DNA of 14,775 bases from an uncultured Flavobacteriaceae bacterium (GTDB lineage Bacteria > Bacteroidota > Bacteroidia > Flavobacteriales > Flavobacteriaceae). Within the stretch, counting starts at the first letter, position 1. Every line of letters starts with the position of its first letter. The notes under the pieces are model-generated. The model had not been told where the DNA came from. It saw nothing but the letters and a program-made list of their open reading frames with translations, and did no database searches. Made by a program: the position numbers and the translations under genes. Of the stretch, positions 1 to 8,300 are shown piece after piece. The stretch covers positions 1-14,775 of the forward strand of contig CALIIP010000054.1 of the NCBI GenBank assembly GCA_938018045.1, written 5' to 3'.

Positions 1-261
1 TTTAAAGACAATGAAAATGTGCATTACAATGCACAAATGAATGTAAAACAAATACGAAAGTATTGTGATTTGAATGACGAATCTAAAACACTCTTAAAAA
101 ACGCAATGGAACGTTTAAACCTTTCGGCAAGAGCATATGATAGAATCTTAAAAGTAGCAAGAACTATTGCAGATATAAGTAGTGAAGAAAACATTTCTCC
201 AGATCATATTGCGGAAGCTATTCAATATAGAAGTCTTGATAGAGAAGGTTGGTTGGGATAA
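1..261 (+). CDS. comM: C-terminal end of a ComM/YifB-type Mg-chelatase-like AAA+ ATPase (partial)
   Basis: The reading frame is open from the first base and ends at TAA 259-261, so only the last 86 residues are present; the true start lies outside the window. The visible part is the C-terminal helical domain of the YifB/ComM family: a segment ending in LLKNAMERLNLSARAYDRIL, then VARTIADI, then an acidic stretch with HIAEAIQYRSLDR near the end. In this family the domain follows the AAA+ core and the Mg-chelatase-like insert. ComM homologues are hexameric helicases that promote branch migration during integration of transformed DNA. No Walker motifs can be checked because they lie upstream. The next gene starts 73 bases later on the same strand, and no convincing terminator is seen between them. 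The family call is confident; the role in this organism is inferred. Confidence 0.85.
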   Translation, partial: FKDNENVHYNAQMNVKQIRKYCDLNDESKTLLKNAMERLNLSARAYDRILKVARTIADISSEENISPDHIAEAIQYRSLDREGWLG

Positions 262-334
262 AAAATTAATGAAGGGTAGGAATTTTATAGAATGAATTGT
301 TTTAATAGTAACAACCTTAAAATAATCAAAAACC

Positions 335-1438
335 ATGAAAACTTTTTTAAAAAATGTACCAGCAAAAATTGCAATGATATTTTTATTTGCTTTATTAATT
401 ACAAGTATTTCTTGTCAAGACGAAGTAAATGAAATAATCACTGAACCAGAAGTAGAGAATGTTGAAAATTTAACTGCTAACTCTCCTACTTATAATGCAA
501 TGAGAGGCACATCAAATAACTCTGATATATTGTGCACTAATTTTGAATATCCAATATCTTTTAATACTTATAATTCTGAATTTCAAATTATTGGAACTAC
601 ATCTGTAAATAATGATGAAGAATTAACAGATTTATTATTATCAATTGCTAGTGGCAACAATAATGAAATTATAGCAATTAACTTCCCTATTAACCTTATT
701 CTATCTGATAATAGCCTTGTAACGGCTAATGATAATGAAGAGTTATTAGAGATATTAAACTCATCTGATGAGACTTGCGTTGATTTAGAAGCTTTATTTT
801 CTTGTATTACTACATTTTTACAAATAGATATATTTGTAAGTGACAATGATAGTAATTCTACAGATGGAATTACATCATTTGAATTAAGTTTTACCTTCCA
901 ATGTAATGGTATCGATTATGACCTTTCATATTATGAAACAGAAGAAGATGCTGAGAATGCAATTAATCCAATAACATTCCCTTATACAAATACTACAAAT
1001 CCACAAGTATTGTATGTAAGGGCAGAAACAGAATTTTCGAATGATATATTACATGAAGTTTTTGATGTAAATGTTCAGGTCGTAGAACCGACTGGAAATA
1101 CTGTTTGCCCAAGTGATTATGTTAGTTTCTTTTTAAAGGATTGTAAATGGAATGTTACAGCTAATGATTTCTCAGGAAGTTACGCTCAACATGACATTAC
1201 TTTTAATGACGATGGAACAATTGAAACTTTAGACACATCTAATTCTCAAACTTATGGTGGAACTTGGTCTATTTCAAGCACAGGTACTGTAACTTCACTT
1301 GAGTTAAACTTTGCATCGCCTTTACAAGTATTGAATGGTACTTGGGAAGTAACTGAATGTTCATTAAATAGTGACGATGCATATCTAAACTTAGAAGCTA
1401 CACTAGGAGAAATGACAATAACAAGAGATTGTGATTAG
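335..1438 (+). CDS. Predicted surface-exposed lipoprotein of unknown function with an adhesin-repeat-like segment
   Basis: This 367-residue protein starts with a lipoprotein signal peptide: basic N-terminus, hydrophobic residues 11-25 and a lipobox (TSISC) with the acylated cysteine at position 27. The residues after it, QDEVNE, resemble the acidic lipoprotein export signal that places Bacteroidota lipoproteins on the cell surface. Residues 67-145 contain two related halves (YPISF...NNDEEL and FPINL...NDNEEL), probably an internal repeat. Residues about 190-250 (YYETEEDAENAI, then YTNTTNPQVLYVRAE) resemble the repeat unit of large flavobacterial surface adhesins. Residues 265-367 are beta-rich with several Gly-Thr-Trp turns and look lipocalin-like. 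Eight cysteines lie beyond the lipid site or at it. It is followed by a hairpin terminator and then the sigma/FecR/receptor genes, so it may be a surface partner or target of that system. No enzymatic motif is seen and the function is unknown. Confidence 0.85.
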   Translation: MKTFLKNVPAKIAMIFLFALLITSISCQDEVNEIITEPEVENVENLTANSPTYNAMRGTSNNSDILCTNFEYPISFNTYNSEFQIIGTTSVNNDEELTDLLLSIASGNNNEIIAINFPINLILSDNSLVTANDNEELLEILNSSDETCVDLEALFSCITTFLQIDIFVSDNDSNSTDGITSFELSFTFQCNGIDYDLSYYETEEDAENAINPITFPYTNTTNPQVLYVRAETEFSNDILHEVFDVNVQVVEPTGNTVCPSDYVSFFLKDCKWNVTANDFSGSYAQHDITFNDDGTIETLDTSNSQTYGGTWSISSTGTVTSLELNFASPLQVLNGTWEVTECSLNSDDAYLNLEATLGEMTITRDCD

Positions 1439-1466
1439 TAGCATAAATTAAACAATAACCCCTAAT

Positions 1467-1507
1467 TATTTGCCCATTAAGTATTCTTAGTGGGTAAATA
1501 TAATTTT
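1467..1507 (+). terminator. Hairpin terminator after the lipoprotein gene
   Basis: Bases 1467-1481 pair with 1486-1500 to give a 15-bp stem with two G-T wobbles and a four-base TATT loop. A short, interrupted T tract (1504-1507) follows. It sits 28 bases after the lipoprotein stop codon and 29 bases before the sigma factor start, so it probably separates the two transcripts, perhaps incompletely because the T tract is weak. Confidence 0.6.
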
Positions 1508-1529
1508 ATAAATCTAGTAAAATATTAAT

Positions 1530-2057
1530 TTGAAAACTATAGAATTAGAAAATAACTCATGTAATGAGATAACGTTTCAACGAATCTTTAAAGAGAACTC
1601 TAAGAAACTTCACAACTTTTTATATTATAAGTTTGGCTCTGACAGTTTACTTGAAGATAAAGTCCAAGAAGCATATATAAAATTATGGGAAAATTGCAAA
1701 AAAGTACCACCAAGTAAAGCTAAATCTTTTTTATTTACTGTTGCAAATAATATGATGCTAAACAAAAAGGTACATGAAAAAGTTGTACTTAAATACTCTA
1801 ATCAAATTAAAAAAAACAAAAGTATTAATAATGAAACACCAGAATTCCTATATGAAACTAATGAGTTTTCTGAAAAAATTCAAAAAGCACTCGCTAGTTT
1901 AACTGAGGCTCAAAGAGTCGCATTATTAATGAATAGAATTGAAGGCAAAAAACATAAAGAGATTGCATTACTATTAGGAATATCAAATAAGGCCGTTGAG
2001 AAAAGAATTTACGGTGCATTAAAGAAAATCAAAGAAAATTTTGCTATCAAAATATAA
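1530..2057 (+). CDS. ECF-type RNA polymerase sigma factor (sigma-70 family)
   Basis: The 175-residue product has the two-domain layout of extracytoplasmic-function sigma factors. Region 2 covers about residues 15-85 and includes LLEDKVQEAYIKLWEN and SFLFTVANNMMLN, which bind core polymerase and the -10 element. A short linker follows, then region 4 at about residues 115-170 with the LTEAQRVALLMNRIEGKKHK segment and a helix-turn-helix (EIALLLGISNKAVEKRI) for the -35 element. The start is a TTG codon: an in-frame stop at 1518-1520 excludes a longer protein and the first in-frame ATG lies inside region 2. The gene directly downstream encodes a FecR-type regulator and the next an STN-bearing TonB receptor, so this is the FecI-like member of a cell-surface signalling set. 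Its activity is probably controlled by the FecR protein. Target promoters are not known. Confidence 0.92.
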   Translation: MKTIELENNSCNEITFQRIFKENSKKLHNFLYYKFGSDSLLEDKVQEAYIKLWENCKKVPPSKAKSFLFTVANNMMLNKKVHEKVVLKYSNQIKKNKSINNETPEFLYETNEFSEKIQKALASLTEAQRVALLMNRIEGKKHKEIALLLGISNKAVEKRIYGALKKIKENFAIKI

Positions 2058-2084
2058 GTCAATTTAGATTTTAAAACACTTAAA

Positions 2085-2984
2085 ATGAGAAAAGAATATT
2101 TAATAAAAAAATGGCTAGATAATGAATTAACCAAAGATGAAGAACTCGAATTTTCTTCTTTAGATGATTATCAATTATTGACTAAATTATCAAATACAAT
2201 CAAAAATATTGATGTGCCAAATTATGATTCTGATAAAGAATATTCTAGGATTAAAGAGAATCTTAAGTTAAAAATTGAGGGGAAAAGAAATACAAAACGA
2301 AACTATTTTGTTTTAAAAATAGCAGCAGTATTTGTTGTTGGTTTTGGGCTACTTTTCTCTATTTATTCTAAAGAAACTCATATAGCTAGTTCTATAGGTG
2401 AAAAAAATGATTTTGTTTTACCAGACAATTCCCAAGTAACCCTTAACGCTAATAGTTCCATCAATTACAAAAAATTAAACTGGAAGAACAATAGAAATTT
2501 AAATTTAGAAGGAGAAGCTTATTTTAAAGTTGAAAAAGGAAAGGAATTTAATGTTAAGACCAAGCATGGAAATATTCAAGTATTAGGAACTATGTTTAAG
2601 GTTAACTCTAGAGATCAGTTTTTTGAAGTTATATGCTATGAAGGAAAAGTTGCTGTTAATTTTAATGACACTTATAAAGAGTTACTTGCGGGTGAAAAAA
2701 TTATTGTGATTGACAAAAACATAAGATTTTTCAATAATATAGAAGCGCAAAAACCTTTTTGGTTAGATAACAAAAGTGTTTTTAAAAGCGTTCCAATAAA
2801 ACTTGTTCTTAATGAGATCGAAAGGCAATACAATGTTGAAATAAAAACGAATTTTAATACAAAAGAACTTTTTACTGGATCTTTTAATCATGATGATTTA
2901 AATCAAGCTTTACAAGCTATCACTTTACCTTTAAACCTATCAATAAAAAAGAATAAAGACGTTATTACTTTGACAAAAAAATGA
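2085..2984 (+). CDS. FecR-family anti-sigma factor / sigma regulator
   Basis: The 299-residue protein is a single-pass inner-membrane regulator. Residues 1-70 form the cytoplasmic part expected to bind the sigma factor, including the WLDNELTKDEE segment typical of Bacteroidota FecR proteins. Residues about 75-94 (FVLKIAAVFVVGFGLLFSIY) are the membrane segment. The periplasmic FecR domain spans about 103-195, with LPDNSQVTLNANSSI, EGEAYFKV and VLGTMFKV as recognisable landmarks. Residues about 231-296 match the DUF4974-type C-terminal domain common in this phylum. It starts 27 bases after the sigma gene and its stop codon overlaps the receptor start (ATGA at 2981-2984), which suggests translational coupling. 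By analogy with FecR it relays a signal from the receptor STN domain to the sigma factor; the ligand is unknown. Confidence 0.93.
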   Translation: MRKEYLIKKWLDNELTKDEELEFSSLDDYQLLTKLSNTIKNIDVPNYDSDKEYSRIKENLKLKIEGKRNTKRNYFVLKIAAVFVVGFGLLFSIYSKETHIASSIGEKNDFVLPDNSQVTLNANSSINYKKLNWKNNRNLNLEGEAYFKVEKGKEFNVKTKHGNIQVLGTMFKVNSRDQFFEVICYEGKVAVNFNDTYKELLAGEKIIVIDKNIRFFNNIEAQKPFWLDNKSVFKSVPIKLVLNEIERQYNVEIKTNFNTKELFTGSFNHDDLNQALQAITLPLNLSIKKNKDVITLTKK

Positions 2985-5275
2985 TTAAGTACTTTACGCT
3001 TATAGTTACAATCACATTTCTTCTATCTTCTTCTTTATGCTTCACACAGCAAAAAGAAGAAGATAAATTGCTTTTATCTGATATTATTGAAAATATTGAA
3101 AAAGAATATCCTTTAACATTTAATTATTCAAATAAAATCATAGAAAACATTTCTATAACAAAACCAAAAGAGGGCCTTTTAATTGAAGAATTATTAAACT
3201 TTCTTGAAAGAGAAAGTAATATGTCATTTACTATTATAAATAATAATCAAGTAGTAATATCCCCTTTGACATTTGAAAAAAAAGTGAACTTTCTGGATGA
3301 AATTTTAATAAACAATGTTTTAACCAAGGGGATTTCTATTCAAACTGTTGGTAAAACAGTTATCAAACCAAATGATTTAGAAATTTTACCTGGATTAACT
3401 CATCCTGATGTATTACAATCATTACAATCTCTTCCTGGAATTAATACCGTAAATGAAAAAATTTCAGATATAAATACAAGAGGTGGAACAAATGACCAAA
3501 ATCTGTTTTTATGGAATGGAATTAAAATGTATCAAACTGGTCATTTCTTTGGTCTTATCTCTCCCTTCAATCCTTATCTTATAAATGACGTTGTAGTCTT
3601 AAAGAATGGTACTAGTGCAAAATACGGAGACGGCGTGTCTAGTATTATAGAAATGAATAATAAAAAAAGTAACGTTAGAAAATCTCAAAATGGTTTCGGA
3701 TTTAATTTATTAAGTATTGATGCTCATTCGAAAATACCGCTAAGTAATAAAGCTGAAATACAATTTTCTGCAAGACGCTCTATTACAGATATTTTTAAAT
3801 CACCTACTTACAATAATTACTTTGACAGAATTTTTCAAGACACAGATTTAATAAATAGAAACAATAAAATTTCTTATGAAAATGAGAAATTTTACTTTTA
3901 TGATCTTTCAACTACTCTTTATTATGAAATTTCAAAAAATCAAAACTTACAAGTTCATTTTTTAAAATTCAATAATAACCTTAAATATGATAAAAAAGAT
4001 AGTCAAATAAGCAGAGAAAATTTTGCACCTAACAACCTACTCCAAAATACTTTTGCTATAAGTACAGATTATAGTAATATTATTAATAAGAATTTTAAAA
4101 TTGAGGTACAGTTATTTTACTCAAAATATAAACAAGCATCATCTATAAGTAATTTACTTAGCAATAATAATATCCAAACATTGAAGCAGGAAAATAATGT
4201 AAGTGAAAACGGATTAAAATTGCATTCAAATTATTTTATTAATAACTCACTTGAGTTATTTAGTGGATACCAATTCAATGAAACAGGGATAACAAACTCA
4301 GAAGATGTTAACACCCCATTTTTTAATAGGAATATTAAAAACGTTATAAGAACTCATTCTATTTTCAATGAATTAAATTTTAATAAAGAAAAGTTTAAAG
4401 GAAAAATAGGGTTAAGAATTAACTATTTTGAAAAATTTTCAAAATTCAAATTTGAACCAAGAATGATTTTAAATTATAAATTTTCAAACAACTTGAGCAT
4501 AGCGTTTTTAGGAGAATTAAAAAGTCAAACTACTTCTCAAATTATAGATTTACAAAATGATTTTCTAGGCGTTGAGAACAGAAGATGGATACTTTCAGAT
4601 GAGACAACTAAACCCATAATAACAAGTCAACAAGTTTCTTCTAAATTACATTATAAAAAGAATGATTTTTTTACTAGTCTTGATATATATTATAAAAATG
4701 TTGATGGAATTAGTTCCAGAAGTCAAGGCTTTCAAAATCAATATCAATTTAAAGATACAATTGGCACTAATGAAGTTTCTGGTCTAGAGCTATTGGTATA
4801 TAAAAAATTTAATGAGTTTAAAAGTTGGGTAAGTTATAGTTACAATAAAAATAATCTTTCTTTAGATGGTCTTAATTCTGATAAAAAATTTCCAAGCAAT
4901 AAAGATATAACGCATGTTGGTTCTTTAAACTTAAGTTACACAAACAAAAGGTTGAAATTGGCAATAGGAGGAAATTGGCATTCAGGAAAACCATTTACTA
5001 GAATTAATGAATTAGACCAAATTAATGAAAGCACCAATTCAATAAATTATACATCTCCAAACTCCTCAAATCTACCAAATTATTTAAGGATTGATTTATC
5101 CGCAAAATATACTTTTAAATTTAATGGAGAAATTGGCCTTTCAATTTGGAATTTAATTGACAAAAAGAATGTTATAAACTCCTATTACATAATTGATCAA
5201 AATAATTCTATTCAAAAAATTGACAAACATGGCCTTGGTTTAACACCAAACATAAGTTATAGAATGAAATTTTAA
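2981..5275 (+). CDS. TonB-dependent outer-membrane receptor with N-terminal STN signalling domain
   Basis: The 764-residue protein has a signal peptide (about 1-22), then an STN domain at about 29-95 (LLLSDIIENIEKEYPLTFNY ... ISIT ... LLNFLERES), the periplasmic module that contacts FecR. A TonB-box-like LDEILINN lies at 105-112. The plug spans about 115-228 with DVLQSLQSLPGINTV, DINTRGGTNDQNLF and VLKNGTSAKYGDGVSSIIE. The rest is a beta barrel ending in a terminal phenylalanine, as expected for outer-membrane insertion. The CarboxypepD_reg-like domain, which usually sits between STN and plug in Bacteroidota receptors of this class, appears absent: STN runs almost straight into the TonB box. 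There is no adjacent SusD gene, so it does not look like a glycan-uptake pair. It overlaps the FecR gene by four bases and completes a surface-signalling operon. The substrate cannot be read from the sequence. Confidence 0.93.
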   Translation: MIKYFTLIVTITFLLSSSLCFTQQKEEDKLLLSDIIENIEKEYPLTFNYSNKIIENISITKPKEGLLIEELLNFLERESNMSFTIINNNQVVISPLTFEKKVNFLDEILINNVLTKGISIQTVGKTVIKPNDLEILPGLTHPDVLQSLQSLPGINTVNEKISDINTRGGTNDQNLFLWNGIKMYQTGHFFGLISPFNPYLINDVVVLKNGTSAKYGDGVSSIIEMNNKKSNVRKSQNGFGFNLLSIDAHSKIPLSNKAEIQFSARRSITDIFKSPTYNNYFDRIFQDTDLINRNNKISYENEKFYFYDLSTTLYYEISKNQNLQVHFLKFNNNLKYDKKDSQISRENFAPNNLLQNTFAISTDYSNIINKNFKIEVQLFYSKYKQASSISNLLSNNNIQTLKQENNVSENGLKLHSNYFINNSLELFSGYQFNETGITNSEDVNTPFFNRNIKNVIRTHSIFNELNFNKEKFKGKIGLRINYFEKFSKFKFEPRMILNYKFSNNLSIAFLGELKSQTTSQIIDLQNDFLGVENRRWILSDETTKPIITSQQVSSKLHYKKNDFFTSLDIYYKNVDGISSRSQGFQNQYQFKDTIGTNEVSGLELLVYKKFNEFKSWVSYSYNKNNLSLDGLNSDKKFPSNKDITHVGSLNLSYTNKRLKLAIGGNWHSGKPFTRINELDQINESTNSINYTSPNSSNLPNYLRIDLSAKYTFKFNGEIGLSIWNLIDKKNVINSYYIIDQNNSIQKIDKHGLGLTPNISYRMKF

Positions 5276-5365
5276 GGAAACTAATTTATCTTAAATACAT
5301 CTATAACCTTAAATTAATTATATGTTAAAATCATAATTTCACCTAGAATTTCTTCCCCTTATTTG

Positions 5366-5373
5366 TATTTTTG
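5366..5373 (+). promoter_or_regulatory. Probable Bacteroidota -7 promoter element (TATTTTTG) of the tricorn-like protease gene
   Basis: The octamer matches the TAnnTTTG element used by the primary sigma factor of Flavobacterium and Bacteroides. Transcription would start near 5380, giving a leader of about 20 bases before the ATG at 5400. No clear TTG was found at the -33 position, so only half of the promoter is supported. Confidence 0.45.
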
Positions 5374-5399
5374 GATACAATCAATCTTTAAAATCAAAT

Positions 5400-8300
5400 A
5401 TGAGAAAACTAGCCATCTTTTTACTATTATTTGCGACAACTACAGTTGTATTTTCGCAATCAAATCCATTAATAAACACACCAACTTTAAATCCAGACGG
5501 AACACTTATTGCCTTTAATTATCAAGGAGATCTTTGGACAATCACAACCAATGGTCAAAACTTAAAGCGTTTGACAATTCATGAAGGATTTGATGAAAAT
5601 CCCATTTGGAGCAAAGACGGAAAAACAATTGCTTTTGAAAGCGATAGATTTGGTAATAAAGATGTTTTTACCATTCCAGTAAATGGAGGAACTCCAAAAA
5701 GGTTAACTTTTCATTCTTCTAACGATTATGTGACAGATTTTACTTTAGATAATACTATTCTATTCTTGACTGTAAGAAACTTTGTACAAGTAGAAAGAGA
5801 AGGTGAAATTCATTCGGTAAGTGCAAATGGAGGGACTCCAAAAAGACTTTTAGACGCTGTTGGTTTTGATGCAGTGATGTCTCCAAACAATAAATTTATT
5901 GCTTTTACTAGAGGAACTTGTCGAATAGCAAGAGAGGCATACAAAGGTGCTGCAAATAGAGATATTTGGATTTACAATACTACTAATGACACTTATCATC
6001 AAACAACAACTTTTGACGGACAAGATTTGTCACCAAAATGGGCGAACAATTCCACACTATTATTTCAATCAGCAAGAGATGGAGTTTATAATATTCATGA
6101 ATTAAATATTGATGCAAGTGGTAAAAAAGTTGGTGCTATTTCTAAAATATCCAACCTAAAAAAAATGGGGTTATCTTCATTTGATATTAGTGCAAACGGT
6201 AATGATATTGTTATGATTTCTGGTGATAAAGTTTCTTTGATTGATAGAACAACAAAAGCACAAAAACCTTTAAACATTGAAATAAATAGTGATTATAGAT
6301 TTGATCCAATTGAGCGTAAAACATTTACAAACAGAGCAACAGAAATTGAAGTTTCACCAAACGGAAAGTTGAGTGCATTTGTTGTAAGAGGTGAAGTTTT
6401 TGTTACTCAAAATGATACTAAAAAAAGTAAATCAGTAAATCTTACAAATTCACCATCTAGAGATTTAGATATTGGTTGGTTAAATGATGATACGCTATAT
6501 TACATTTCAGATAAAGATGGAAACAAGAACTTATTTACAGTTTCTTCAAGCGATGCAAAAAACAAAAATATATTTACTTCTTTAAAACATTCTTCTAAGC
6601 AATTGACAAATAGCAAAGAAGGTGTTAAGAATGTGAGGCTTGCTCCTAACGGAAAGTCAATTTCTTATATCGAAGGTACAAAACTAACAGTAAGTTCGAT
6701 ATCAAAGGATGGCAAATTGAGTGACAAAAAAGTCTTAAAAGATAATTGGGATACACCTTCAGATGTTTCTTGGTCTCCTGATTCTAAATGGCTTGCGTAC
6801 AGTTTGACTGATCTTAATTTTAATAATGAAATCTTTATTCACAAAGTAGATGGAACTAAAAAACCTGTAAACGTATCAATGCATCCAAAAGGTGATTATG
6901 GACCGCTTTGGAGTAAAGATGGTAGCAAATTGGTTTTTTCTTCTAATAGGAATAATGGCGATTATGATGTTTGGTTTGTTTGGCTAAACAAAAAAGATTG
7001 GGAAAAGACTAAAGAAGATTGGGATGAGTCTGATGAAGAACCTTCAACGAAAAAGGATGAAAAATCAGAAAAGAAAGATGATGATAAAGGTGAGAAAAAA
7101 GAAGAATCAGTTAAAGATATCACAATTGACTTTACAGATATTCATGAGCGTCAAGAACAAGTTACTTCCTTTACAGGTTCTGAATTTGCCGAAGCAATTT
7201 CTAAAGATGGAAAAACAATTTTCTACACTACTACAAATGGTACAAGAGGAAATCCTGATGTTGAAAACGATTTGTTTAAAATAAACTGGGATGGAAAAGA
7301 GAAAAAGAATTTGACTACAGGAAATATAAGCCCAAGAAATATTACTGTAAATTCAAAATATACACACCTCTACTTTGTTTCTAAAGGAAAATTAAACAGA
7401 ATCAAAATAGCAGATTCTAAGAAAGAGTCTTTACCGTTTTCTGCAAAAATGATGATTGATTATAAGGCTGAATCAAATCAAATTTTTGAAGAAGCTTGGG
7501 ATGTAATCGAAAAACGTTTTTACGATCCAAACCATCATGGTAAAAACTGGAAAAATTTAAAAAGTACATACAAGCCATTGGCAATGAAAGCATCTACAAG
7601 AGCAGATTTCAAAAAAGTATTTAATAACATGCTTGGGCAAGTGAATGCCAGTCATATGGGAATGTCTAGAGGTGAAGAAAGAAAATCTGTTCAAAAAGAA
7701 AGTACAGGAATCTTAGGTCTGGAATTTGAACCGCAAAATAATGGAAGTGTAAAAATAACTTCAGTCGTTCTAAATTCTGCTGCAGATAGAGAAGTAAATA
7801 AATTAAAAGTTGGAGATATTATTACTTCTGTAGATGGTGAAGTATTGACTAAAAATCAAAATATAAATGAGTTGCTTAATGGAACATCTGACAGTAAAAT
7901 TATTCTGGAAGTAATCTCAAACGGAATCACAAAAGAAGTAGTGATACGACCTAAATCAAGTGCAAGAACAGACAATTATAATGCTTGGGTAAAAGAGCGT
8001 AAAAGATTGACAGAAAAATATTCTAACGGTAGATTAGGCTATATCCATATTCGAGGAATGAACTGGACAAGTTTTGAGCGTTTTGAAAGAGAATTAACTG
8101 CTGCTGGATATGGTAAAGAAGGTGTTGTTATAGACGTTAGATATAATGGCGGTGGATGGACTACAGATTATTTAATGGCTGTTTTAAACGTAAAACAACA
8201 TGCATATACTGTTCCTAGAGGTGCTGCAAAAAATTTAGAAAAAGAGCATAAAAACTTTAAGAATAATTACCCTTTTAGTGAGCGTTTACCTTTAGCATCT

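Noticed and set aside
313..5318. Near-identical AACCTTAAAnTAAT strings at 313-326 and 5305-5318, considered as a shared operator for the sigma factor.
   Set aside because: They lie at very different distances from the next start codon (8 and 81 bases), a similar string occurs inside the receptor gene near 3977, and AT-rich DNA gives such matches easily.
7024..7284. An 86-codon lysine-rich frame on the plus strand inside the protease gene.
   Set aside because: It is the shifted reading of the Lys/Asp/Glu-rich insert and has no protein-like features of its own.
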